In this document: positions 1 through 5,595 of the stretch, in pieces | How positions within the stretch are numbered: position 1 is the first letter of the stretch | How the letters are laid out: each line of letters begins with the position of its first letter | Source of the DNA: Solirubrobacterales bacterium | GTDB lineage: Bacteria > Actinomycetota > Thermoleophilia > Solirubrobacterales > Solirubrobacteraceae | Direction of reading: 5' to 3' | NCBI GenBank assembly: GCA_009781575.1 | Contig: WQXW01000047.1 | Location: forward strand, 1 to 9,392 | Length of the DNA: 9,392 nt | The notes under the pieces: model-generated | What the model was told of the DNA's origin: nothing | Database searches by the model: none | The model's input: the letters and a program-made list of their open reading frames with translations, nothing else | Program-made: the position numbers and the translations under genes

Positions 1-834
1 CGTCTCGACCTGCCAGCTCAGCACCTGCGCTTGGCGCTCCTCGCCGTCGCGCCGGCTGTCGAGGCCGATCTCCGCGAGCACGAGCGGGCGCTCGTCAGCG
101 AGATTCTGCAGGCGCGCAAGGTAGGACTCGAGCTTTGCACGCGACTCCAGGTAGACGTTGAAGCACACAAAATCCGCCGACGCAACATCGAGGTACTCGG
201 TCGAGGGATAATTCACGTAGGTGACCAGCGCACCGGGGTCCTGCTCGTGCGCCGCCGCGCACAGGCGTGCGAGGAACCGCTCTATGCGATTGCGCCCGTG
301 CCAGCGCACGATTCCGGCGGGGATCTCGTTTCCGATCGCGTAGCAGAGCACCGCGGGGTGTGCCGCGCAGCTGCTCACCCCCGCGCGCACCCGCTCCACG
401 ATCGCCTCCGCCTGGCGATCGTCGTCCAGGAACGCCACGTGCTGCTCCCAGGCGAGTCCCACCATCACATACAGGCCGTGCTCGGCGGCCGCGTCCAGCA
501 GCCAGCGCGGCGGCGGCGCGTACACGCGCACCGCGTTGATCCCGGCGGCGGACATCTGTGAAAAGTCGCACTCGACCTGATCGCGCGAGAATTCGCCGCC
601 CCGCTCGTCCGGCCGGAAGGTCCCGTACGTGACGCCACAGATCCGCAGCTTGGCCTCGCCGGCGAAGATGAACTTGCCGCGCACCTCCGGGCGCCCCGTG
701 GGCAACGCATCCCGCGCGCGGCCGTTGGTGCGCGCGGGCGGAGTGTCGAGAACCGCGGCGCGATCACTCGCGAGCGCGACTTGTGCGTCGCTCGCAACAA
801 GGCTCGGCCCCAGCAGTCGCCCAACCAAACTCAT
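1..834 (-). CDS. Clan-A (GH2-like) glycoside hydrolase domain, N-terminal part; probable glycosidase–glycosyltransferase fusion (partial)
   Basis: The frame is open from an ATG at 834 to the window edge, giving 278 residues with no stop; the C-terminus lies outside. The start is supported by a perfect ribosome binding site (AAGGAGGT, 841-848) six bases upstream. After about 50 variable residues comes a TIM-barrel start (KFIFAGEAKLRICGVTYGTF, residues 54-73), then the clan-A acid/base motif IGNEI with N169-E170, and a strand LVLAEIGLD whose E255 fits the nucleophile. This opening and the run after E255 match, from memory, large proteins in which a GH2-like barrel is followed by a family 2 glycosyltransferase and which are thought to act in polysaccharide synthesis. 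The glycosyltransferase half cannot be seen here. No signal peptide is evident, so the barrel is probably cytoplasmic. The substrate is unknown. The catalytic residues argue for an active barrel rather than a remnant. Confidence 0.82.
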   Translation of the reverse strand, partial: MSLVGRLLGPSLVASDAQVALASDRAAVLDTPPARTNGRARDALPTGRPEVRGKFIFAGEAKLRICGVTYGTFRPDERGGEFSRDQVECDFSQMSAAGINAVRVYAPPPRWLLDAAAEHGLYVMVGLAWEQHVAFLDDDRQAEAIVERVRAGVSSCAAHPAVLCYAIGNEIPAGIVRWHGRNRIERFLARLCAAAHEQDPGALVTYVNYPSTEYLDVASADFVCFNVYLESRAKLESYLARLQNLADERPLVLAEIGLDSRRDGEERQAQVLSWQVET

Positions 835-840
835 CGCGCA

Positions 841-848
841 ACCTCCTT
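841..848 (-). promoter_or_regulatory. Strong ribosome binding site of the glycosidase gene
   Basis: On the minus strand AAGGAGGT stands six bases before the ATG at 834. It is a near-complete match to the anti-Shine-Dalgarno sequence and fixes the start of the glycosidase gene. Confidence 0.8.
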
Positions 849-1058
849 GTGCTTTCTGTGACGGGCTGTGTCTCTCGTGGCCCTCGTGTCAGGAGTCACC
901 GAGATCGGGCCACGGTGGTGCCGCGTGTTTTGCGCGGGTTCAACTCGGTGTGCGTCCAGGTCACGACAGTCCCGACGGCAGAGCTCGCTCGACGGGCCTC
1001 CGTTGCCTGCGCCGCCGAACGAGCTCTCCTCACTTGCCAGCCGCCAACGCGTTCGATG

Positions 1059-1098
1059 CGAGCGGGCCACGACCGTCATGGGTCACGTGGCCCGCTCG
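1059..1098 (-). terminator. Strong hairpin, probable transcript end of the sigma factor / secreted protein operon
   Basis: CGAGCGGGCCACG at 1059-1071 pairs perfectly with CGTGGCCCGCTCG at 1086-1098: 13 bp around a 14-base loop, in which ACC/GGT can pair further. It lies 78 bases beyond the stop of the secreted protein gene. No T-tract follows on either strand, so it is not a textbook intrinsic terminator; U-less hairpins of this kind are often proposed as terminators or 3'-end stabilisers in high-GC actinobacteria. A second, 7-bp stem (GCGCGGC 1168-1174, GCCGCGC 1186-1192) has the stop codon of the secreted protein in its loop. Confidence 0.5.
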
Positions 1099-1175
1099 TC
1101 ACCGTACCGCACCAAACGACCGGAGCTCGTGATGAGCTTGTAAACGTTCCGCTACGAGCGCTGGGCTGCGCGGCC

Positions 1176-1919
1176 TCAGTGCGAAGCCGCGCGCGCCGGG
1201 TGGAACGTCACCTTGGCGATCACCGGTTCAGGCGCGCCCTCCATCGTGCACTTGTGTGAAACCGTCGGGATCTTTCCCTTCAGCATCGTGCGGTCGCCCG
1301 TCATCACGTCGTCGAACGCGACTGTGCCGTCGTTGTCCACGTCCGGCACGTCCAGCCTGACGCGCGCGTTCGTCAGCGTGAACTTCACCGCCTTGCCGAC
1401 ATCCGCCGACGCGTGGTGGTTGCCGTGGGTGACCTTCACGACCAGCTTGCCGCTGTAGGTCCCGCCCGTGGGGTCCAGCGCGAGCGCGCTTTCTTCCATC
1501 ATCGTGCCGCTCGCCACGAAGCCCGCGTTGTGGACCTTGCACTTGTGAGGCTCGCCGGGCACTTTGCCTTTGCCTTTGCCCGTCGGCGTGCTCGGCGTGC
1601 TCGGCGTGCTCGAACCGCTCGGCGCGCTCGGGCCGGGCGGGGTGCCCTCGTTGCCTTTGCCTTTACCTTTGCCTTTGCCCTTCGGGCTGCTCGGACTGCT
1701 CGAGGCGCTCGGGGCGCTTGGGGCGCTCGGACTGGTCGGGGTGCCCTGGTTGCCTTTGCCTTTGCCTTTGACGCCCGCGTGATCGGTGCCCTCCGCTGAG
1801 CGATGGCCGCTCCCCGGGTTTTCGACGGGGCCGTGGCCTTTGCCGTGCGGGGGCAGCGCCCAAGCGGGCGAGCTCACGAGAGCCGCCGCCGATGCTGCGA
1901 CGAGGACCTTCCTGATCAT
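1176..1919 (-). CDS. Secreted Gly-Lys-repeat protein with C-terminal two-Cys, EF-hand-like domain
   Basis: A protein of 247 residues starting at the ATG at 1919, which has AGGAGG six bases upstream (1926-1931); an in-frame ATG at 1961 would place that site inside the gene. Residues 1-21 form a clear signal peptide (MIRK, hydrophobic Ala/Val core, AWA cleavage site before L22). Residues 22-124 are a disordered linker with three GKGKG blocks (51-56, 80-89, 114-119) separated by Ser/Pro/Thr-rich stretches. Residues 125-247 form a probable β-rich domain framed by two HKC motifs (C127 and C224, a likely extracytoplasmic disulfide). It contains DVDNDGTVAFDD (193-204), which fits the 12-residue DxDxDG calcium loop of EF-hands/dockerins. 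I recall similar C-terminal domains in hypothetical secreted proteins of Solirubrobacterales, with no known function. The gene follows the sigma factor gene by 93 bases in the same direction, probably in one transcript, and shares its Gly-Lys repeats. A surface-associated role is inferred only. Confidence 0.8.
   Translation of the reverse strand: MIRKVLVAASAAALVSSPAWALPPHGKGHGPVENPGSGHRSAEGTDHAGVKGKGKGNQGTPTSPSAPSAPSASSSPSSPKGKGKGKGKGNEGTPPGPSAPSGSSTPSTPSTPTGKGKGKVPGEPHKCKVHNAGFVASGTMMEESALALDPTGGTYSGKLVVKVTHGNHHASADVGKAVKFTLTNARVRLDVPDVDNDGTVAFDDVMTGDRTMLKGKIPTVSHKCTMEGAPEPVIAKVTFHPARAASH
1308..1343 (-). other. EF-hand/dockerin-like calcium loop in the secreted protein
   Basis: Codons 193-204 read DVDNDGTVAFDD. 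Acidic residues at loop positions 1, 3, 5 and 12, Gly at 6 and a hydrophobic residue at 8 fit the calcium-binding loop consensus; position 12 is Asp rather than the commoner Glu, as in dockerins. Calcium binding is inferred, and flanking helices are not obvious. Confidence 0.5.
1563..1769 (-). repeat. Three Gly-Lys-encoding hexanucleotide tracts in the secreted protein
   Basis: The tracts lie at about 1563-1580, 1651-1680 and 1750-1769, each made of TTTGCC units on the plus strand (one TTTACC variant in the middle tract) encoding GKGKG. They are separated by Ser/Pro/Thr-rich coding sequence. The same hexamer makes up the tract in the neighbouring sigma factor gene. Confidence 0.75.
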
Positions 1920-1925
1920 CGACTT

Positions 1926-1931
1926 CCTCCT
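1926..1931 (-). promoter_or_regulatory. Ribosome binding site deciding the start of the secreted protein
   Basis: AGGAGG on the minus strand, six bases before the ATG at 1919. It favours this start over the in-frame ATG at 1961, which has no such site and would put 14 polar residues ahead of the signal peptide. A small hairpin (GCCCG 1966-1970, CGGGC 1975-1979) lies upstream in the gap to the sigma factor gene. Confidence 0.75.
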
Positions 1932-2012
1932 GGAGTTTGCCTGGCTGTTGTTGTGATGCATGCCGGCCCGATGCCGGGCTCCGAGTGCTGTAACGCGGCG
2001 GCCGGCTGAAGG

Positions 2013-3785
2013 TCAGGGGTGAGTCTTCGATGTTCCGGGGCTCGCGTGCGTGTGCGCGGTGCCTTCCGGCGGGCGTTCGGCGCTCGTGCCGGTGCCCTGG
2101 GCCCCGGTTGCTTCGGGTGCGCTCGAGGCGGCGCCTTTGCCTTTGCCTTTGCCTTTGGTTTCGACCGTGGCTTTGCCTTTGGCTTTGCCTTTGGTTTCGC
2201 CTTCGCCTTTGCCCTGGCCCTTGCCTTCGCCCTGCGCCTGTGGGGCCGCCGGTGGCGCTCCGCTCGGCTGGCTCGGGGTCGCAGACGGGGGGCGCGTGCG
2301 ATGGCCACGCCCGAGGTGACGCCCGTTTTCGGAGCCGTGCGCGTGTTTCTGGCCGTGCCCATGTTCGAGCTTGTGGGGGTGTTCGAGCTTGTGCGAGCTC
2401 GGCGCGTGATCTGCTCGGTGAGGCCCCGAGCGTGCTCCGGTGTGTCCGTGCGGGCCCTGTTGGCCCGCCGTGGACGGTGTGGCGATGCTCTGCGCGCGCG
2501 GACTCGCGTTGGCGCGCGGCGGCGACTGGGGCGGGAGGCCGGGCGCGGCGGTCGCGCGCGGCGCCGGGCCGCCCGCGGTGGAGCTCCGAGAGGCGGGGGC
2601 GCGCGGCGCGCGGGTGGCGGGGCGAGCCGCGCCGCGCCCCGTGGCTCGGTGGGGGCGCTCGCGGACCCCGCGCTGGGGCCCGCGCGCCGGCCCGCCCGGC
2701 GTGTGGGCGCTCGTCGCGACTCCGGGTGGCGCCGGTGCGGGTGTGTGCGCGCCGGCGGGCCGATGGGAGAGCGAGCCGATGTGAGCGTGGGGGTGGCGAT
2801 GGTGGACGGGGGCGAGGACGGTCAGGCGCGCGGTGCCCGCCGCCGCGCCCACCACGGCGACCCCGGCGAGCGCCTTGATCGCCAGCGAGGCGCCGTGGGC
2901 GCCGAGCGCGCCGCCCGAGAGTCCGCCGGCGCCGGCGCCGGCGCCGGCGCCGCTGGCCGTGGCCGCCACACCCCCGGCGGTGTGGCCGCCCCCGGCGGCG
3001 GCGAGCACTCCACTGAGGACGCTCCCGGCGGCGGCGACCGGGATGGGCGGCGCCAGCGCGCGCAGCTCGGCTGGGCGCGTGGCGATCGCGGCGCGGAAGT
3101 CGCGGCAGCGGGCGCAGGAGCGCAGGTGCGCGCGGATCTTGCGCCCCCGCAGCACGCGCCCGTCGCGCTCGGAGAGCAGGTGGCGCACGGGCTCACAATC
3201 CATGGCGCGTCCCTCGGCGAGCTCGTGCAGGGAGGTGCGCGCCTCGAAGATCACCTGCTTGGCGGCGCCGGAGGAGATCGACAGAGCGGCGGCGATCTCC
3301 TCGATCGACAGGCCGCTCAGCTCGCGCATGACGAGCGCGGCGCGCTGGCGCTCGGGGAGCGTGCGGAGATCGGAAAGGAGCGTGGCCACGCGCTCGCGTT
3401 GCTCGATCGCGCGATCCAGGTCGATCGGATCGGGGCGCTCCACGAGCGGGGCGGGCTCGTGGCGGCGCTTGCGGATCAACGAGATCGCCTCGTTGTGGGC
3501 GATCCGGAAGAGCCACGGGCGCACCGCGAGATCGCGCTCCCCCGACCGGAGCGCCACGAAGGCGCGCGTCATCGCGCTCTGCAGCACATCCCCGGCGTCC
3601 TCCTCGTCGCGCAGGATCGAGCGGCAGTAGCGATAGAGCGCCTGGTGATGGCGCGTGTAGAGCTGCGTGAACGCGCGTTCGCTCCCGCGCGAGACCTGGC
3701 GCGCCAGGCGCTCGTCGCTGGACGGGCGCGCGCCCGCCGGCGGGGCGGACGGTTCCGAGATGGGTGGCGCGGCGGTGGCGCTCAT
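2013..3785 (-). CDS. ECF RNA polymerase sigma factor fused to zinc-finger anti-sigma-like domain, membrane helix and long His/Gly-Lys-rich tail
   Basis: A 590-residue protein, about three times a minimal ECF sigma. Region σ2 spans about 38-108 (AFTQLYTRHHQALYRYC, then DAGDVLQSAM and PWLFRIAHNEAISLIRKRR). Region σ4 spans about 133-190 (LPERQRAALVMRELSGLS, then the helix-turn-helix IEEIAAALSISSGAAKQVIF). A zinc-binding anti-sigma motif follows, with C197, H220, C224 and C227 (HLRSCARC). Then come a Gly/Ala-rich segment (251-299), a likely membrane helix (about 301-325), and a 265-residue disordered tail that is His-rich at 446-495 (13 His) and GKGKG-rich at 519-551. I recall the σ–zinc finger–membrane layout as typical of Thermoleophilia; the tail seems specific here. 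The inferred role is a one-component, membrane-tethered regulator that perceives a surface signal. The start at 3785 lacks a good ribosome site but is needed to keep σ2 whole. A weaker hydrophobic stretch (246-267) could add a second helix and place the tail inside the cell. Confidence 0.9.
   Translation of the reverse strand: MSATAAPPISEPSAPPAGARPSSDERLARQVSRGSERAFTQLYTRHHQALYRYCRSILRDEEDAGDVLQSAMTRAFVALRSGERDLAVRPWLFRIAHNEAISLIRKRRHEPAPLVERPDPIDLDRAIEQRERVATLLSDLRTLPERQRAALVMRELSGLSIEEIAAALSISSGAAKQVIFEARTSLHELAEGRAMDCEPVRHLLSERDGRVLRGRKIRAHLRSCARCRDFRAAIATRPAELRALAPPIPVAAAGSVLSGVLAAAGGGHTAGGVAATASGAGAGAGAGGLSGGALGAHGASLAIKALAGVAVVGAAAGTARLTVLAPVHHRHPHAHIGSLSHRPAGAHTPAPAPPGVATSAHTPGGPARGPQRGVRERPHRATGRGAARPATRAPRAPASRSSTAGGPAPRATAAPGLPPQSPPRANASPRAQSIATPSTAGQQGPHGHTGARSGPHRADHAPSSHKLEHPHKLEHGHGQKHAHGSENGRHLGRGHRTRPPSATPSQPSGAPPAAPQAQGEGKGQGKGEGETKGKAKGKATVETKGKGKGKGAASSAPEATGAQGTGTSAERPPEGTAHTHASPGTSKTHP
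2133..2231 (-). repeat. Gly-Lys-rich hexanucleotide repeat tract in the sigma factor tail
   Basis: Codons 519-551 consist largely of alternating Gly-Lys with GE, KA and ETK interruptions. At DNA level this is an imperfect tandem of the hexamer TTTGCC/TTTGGC on the plus strand. Each unit is two codons, so gain or loss of a unit would keep the frame and lengthen or shorten the tail. Confidence 0.7.
2301..2450 (-). other. Histidine-rich segment of the sigma factor tail
   Basis: Codons 446-495 hold 13 His in 50 residues, including the near-repeated units HKLEHP and HKLEHG followed by HGQKHAHG. Such clusters often bind Zn, Ni, Cu or Co ions. If the tail is outside the membrane, it could act as a metal or pH sensor; this is inference. 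Confidence 0.45.
2925..2952. repeat. GCCGGC simple repeat inside the sigma factor gene
   Basis: Between four and five consecutive copies of the self-complementary hexamer GCCGGC, encoding the Gly-Ala alternation at about residues 279-287 before the membrane helix. It is likely slippage-prone, but copy changes would keep the frame. Confidence 0.7.
3105..3197 (-). other. Zinc-binding anti-sigma (ZAS-like) motif inside the sigma factor
   Basis: Codons 197-227 contain C197, then H220-x3-C224-x2-C227. This is the Hx3Cx2C pattern of zinc-binding anti-sigma domains (zf-HC2 type) with an upstream Cys. In free anti-sigmas of this class the domain holds the sigma factor inactive; here it is in cis, directly after σ4. 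Confidence 0.7.
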
Positions 3786-3919
3786 CGGTCACACATCGGC
3801 AACGCGCGGATCAGCGTGAGGTTAGGCGATAGATGCCCATACAACACCGCCGAGGGTCCTTCCGACCGACGGTGATCGGGCGGGTCCCGCTCCAGCGGCG
3901 TCGCGCGAGCTCCGGCCGT

Positions 3920-3947
3920 GTCGTATTTTGTTTTTGAGATTGGTTCC
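3920..3947 (-). promoter_or_regulatory. Possible ECF-type promoter of the sigma factor operon
   Basis: On the minus strand GGAACC (3942-3947) is followed after 18 A-rich bases by CGAC (3920-3923). GGAAC -35 boxes with A/T-rich spacers and CG-containing -10 boxes are typical of ECF promoters, although this spacing is at the long end. It would give a leader of roughly 125-130 bases and suggests autoregulation. Only one site is seen, so the call is tentative. Confidence 0.35.
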
Positions 3948-3956
3948 GCGCGGAAC
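3943..3956. promoter_or_regulatory. Perfect 14-bp palindrome (possible operator)
   Basis: GTTCCGCGCGGAAC is perfectly self-complementary and sits in the AT-rich island upstream of the sigma factor gene, overlapping the proposed -35 box. On the plus strand it is followed by T5 eight bases later, but no gene ends there from the left, so an operator or dimeric binding site fits better than a terminator. Confidence 0.45.
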
Positions 3957-4055
3957 GAATCCTCTTTTTGAATCCACCAACGTCGCCTCCGACAGGAGTG
4001 TTCGAGGCCGCGCGACTCCTCGGCGGGGCGGCGCGGCGTCGGGTGGGGGCGGAGT

Positions 4056-4091
4056 ACCCCACACTCCCTGACGATGAGAACCCCACACTCC
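4056..4091. repeat. 12-base direct repeat just downstream of gpsA
   Basis: ACCCCACACTCC occurs at 4056-4067 and again at 4080-4091, 24 bases apart start to start, within 65 bases of the gpsA stop. The function is unknown. Confidence 0.6.
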
Positions 4092-4117
4092 TTCCTCGTC
4101 GTCGGCGAGCCGGCTGT

Positions 4118-5215
4118 TCACCGCATCCCGCGCAACCGCGACCGCAGCCGCGCCCAGAATCCCGGCCGGCGGCGGCGCCAGCGGGCGGGCGGCGGGACCG
4201 TGGCGCGCACCAGCGCGACCCACTGCTGGAGCGGCAGCTCGCCGGAGATGAGCCGGCCGAGCGCGCCGGTCGCCGGCGCGTGCACGCCGTTGCGCTCGAG
4301 CGTGGCGGCCAGCAGGGGGACCGACTCGAGCGCCTCCACCGCCTGGCCGATGCGCGAGGGGATCTCCGCGGACGGCACCCCCTTGGCGAGCAGTTCGCCG
4401 GCGCGGTGGTTGCGGCTGTGCGCGGCCAGCACCGTGGCCACCAGATCGCCGGTGCCGGCCAGCCCGATGAGCGACTCCGGGCGCGCGCCGAGCTGCTCGG
4501 CGTAGCGCCACACCTCGGCGAAGATGTGGCCCGCGGCGGCGCCGGCGGCGTTGGGCCCCTGCTCCTCGGTGGCGCCGGTGGCCAGCGCGGCGGCGTTCTT
4601 GGCCGCGGCGGCCAGCTCCACGCCGACCGGGTCGTTGGAGACCTCGCACACCACGCCCGCGCGCGTGAAGAGCTGCGCGAGCGCGCGCGCCAGCGCCTCC
4701 TCGCGCGCGCCCACCACCAGGGCCGCGCCCCAGCGCACCATCTCCTGCGCATGCGCGGGGCCGCCCACGCACGCCAACCGCCAGGCGCCGAAGGCGTCGC
4801 CGAGCACGGCGCTGGGCGCTCGCCCGTCCGGCGGCACGAGCCCCTTGGCGACCGACACCAGCGCGGTGCGCCTGCCCAGCGCGCCGCGCCGCAGGGTGTG
4901 CACCACCCCGGCGAGCTCGCGCGAGGGCACCGCGAGGAACACATAGTCGGCGCGCGCCACGCCCTCCGAGGCCGGCTCGACACGCAGCGCCGACGGCAGC
5001 TCGAGGCCCGGCAGGTAGGCGAGGTTCTCACGCGCGCGCGCCAGCTCCGCGGCCTGCTCGGGGGTGCGCGTCTGCAGCGTGGTTCGCAGCCCGGCGCGCA
5101 CCAGCAGCACCGCCAGGGCGGTGCCGAACGACCCCGCTCCCACCACGGTGGCGCGCCGGCCGAGCGGCGCGGGAATCGCGCGCGGACGCGGCGGCGTGGC
5201 CTCCGGCTCGTTCAT
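4118..5215 (-). CDS. gpsA: NAD(P)+-dependent glycerol-3-phosphate dehydrogenase
   Basis: Reduces dihydroxyacetone phosphate to sn-glycerol 3-phosphate in the cytoplasm, supplying the backbone for phospholipids. The 365 residues show the Rossmann motif VVGAGSFGTA (24-33), FLAVPS (93-98), SVAKGL (121-126, with conserved K124), DPVGVELAAAAKNAAALATG (195-214, with catalytic K206), GLAGTGDLVAT (251-261, with D257) and SRN (267-269). These are the family's nucleotide-binding and catalytic elements in the right order. Oddities are GGPAHAQE (151-158) where GPS/TFA is usual, and a basic C-terminal extension rich in Arg and Trp from about 340, which makes the protein about 30 residues longer than typical. 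The ATG at 5215 overlaps the stop of the PIN toxin (ATGA, 5212-5215) and has no Shine-Dalgarno sequence, so translation probably depends on termination of the toxin gene. Confidence 0.93.
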   Translation of the reverse strand: MNEPEATPPRPRAIPAPLGRRATVVGAGSFGTALAVLLVRAGLRTTLQTRTPEQAAELARARENLAYLPGLELPSALRVEPASEGVARADYVFLAVPSRELAGVVHTLRRGALGRRTALVSVAKGLVPPDGRAPSAVLGDAFGAWRLACVGGPAHAQEMVRWGAALVVGAREEALARALAQLFTRAGVVCEVSNDPVGVELAAAAKNAAALATGATEEQGPNAAGAAAGHIFAEVWRYAEQLGARPESLIGLAGTGDLVATVLAAHSRNHRAGELLAKGVPSAEIPSRIGQAVEALESVPLLAATLERNGVHAPATGALGRLISGELPLQQWVALVRATVPPPARWRRRRPGFWARLRSRLRGMR

Positions 5216-5595
5216 GTGGTGACGGGGACGGGGAGCACCGCGACGTCGCAGCGCCCGATCCTCCCGTCGGCGGTGGCCAGAGTGAGCCCCTCCAGGCGCG
5301 CCTGGGCGATCAGCATGCGATCGAACGGGTCGCCGTGCAGCAGCGGCAGTCGCCCGGCCTCGCGCGCGTGCGCGAAGGTGATGTCGAGCTGCTCGAAGCC
5401 GGACTCGTGCACGAGAGTCTCGATCCCCTCGGGTGCCTTCAACTTGTTCAGCGCGCGCTTGATTTCCATCTCCCAGACGCTCGCCGCGCTGACGAACACC
5501 GCCTCGGCGGTCTCCTCGATGATCTCTCGCGCCTCGCCGCCGAGGCTTTTACTCGCGGCCCATAGGAGAGTGTGGGTGTCGAGCAGCAGTCTCAG
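5212..5595 (-). CDS. PIN-domain (VapC-type) toxin ribonuclease, apparent CTG start
   Basis: A probable Mg-dependent RNase toxin neutralised by the antitoxin encoded just upstream. Read from CTG at 5595 it has 127 residues, the usual VapC size, and carries the full acidic set: D6 in LLLDTHTLLWA, E42 in SAASVWEMEIK, D92 in HGDPFDRMLIAQA, and D110 in TLATADGRI. No ATG, GTG or TTG exists in frame between the preceding in-frame stop and D6. The first conventional start, GTG at 5499, would delete residues 1-32 including D6. The CTG overlaps the antitoxin stop as CTGA, exactly where ATGA or GTGA is common in such pairs, so the CTG start is inferred from position and homology. Its own stop overlaps the gpsA start. 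The alternative is that a start-codon mutation has silenced the toxin; the otherwise intact frame argues against long-standing decay. Confidence 0.85.
   Translation of the reverse strand: MRLLLDTHTLLWAASKSLGGEAREIIEETAEAVFVSAASVWEMEIKRALNKLKAPEGIETLVHESGFEQLDITFAHAREAGRLPLLHGDPFDRMLIAQARLEGLTLATADGRIGRCDVAVLPVPVTT

Larger units (their letters stand above)
835..1175. other. Intergenic stretch without a supported gene
   Basis: These 341 bases separate the end of the secreted repeat protein gene from the start of the glycosidase gene, both on the minus strand. Open frames here have Arg/Ser-rich translations with no recognisable family, so I call none. The stretch holds the glycosidase ribosome binding site, a small inverted repeat (CCGCG at 921-925 and CGCGG at 933-937, 7-base loop) that could be an operator, and the strong hairpin at 1059-1098. 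The glycosidase promoter must lie here, but I see no convincing -35/-10 pair. Confidence 0.6.
3786..4117. other. Intergenic stretch between gpsA and the sigma factor gene
   Basis: These 332 bases hold no supported gene. From the gpsA end there is a 12-base direct repeat (4056-4067, 4080-4091), a 6-bp hairpin (GTGGGG 4043-4048, CCCCAC 4057-4062) that may mark the gpsA transcript end although no T-tract follows, an AT-rich island at about 3921-3973 with a 14-bp palindrome, and then about 130 bases of probable leader before the sigma factor ATG. The leader has no clear Shine-Dalgarno sequence. Confidence 0.6.

Noticed and set aside
783..1259. Plus-strand open frames across the 835-1175 gap
   Set aside because: They overlap the glycosidase start and the secreted protein's end, have no ribosome site, and their translations resemble no protein family.
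1920..1961. ATG at 1961 as the start of the secreted protein
   Set aside because: It would add 14 polar residues before the signal peptide and include the AGGAGG site that serves the ATG at 1919.
1563..2231. Repeated TTTGCC tracts considered as a CRISPR array or non-coding repeat region
   Set aside because: The units are 6 bases long with no spacer structure and lie in frame within two coding sequences as Gly-Lys codons.
2019..3875. Long plus-strand open frame (618 codons) opposite the sigma factor gene
   Set aside because: Its translation is Arg/Ala/Gly-rich without any family motif, and the minus strand encodes clear σ2, σ4 and zinc-finger motifs. Antisense frames stay open in such GC-rich DNA.
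3936..3975. Palindrome at 3943-3956 followed by T5 as an intrinsic terminator
   Set aside because: The T-run is on the plus strand, eight bases away, and no plus-strand gene ends there; on the minus strand the hairpin is followed by A-rich sequence.
5212..5499. PIN toxin treated as a 95-residue truncated gene from GTG 5499
   Set aside because: The frame is intact upstream to 5595 with the expected LLLDTHTLLWA motif, so the protein is full length if the CTG is used.
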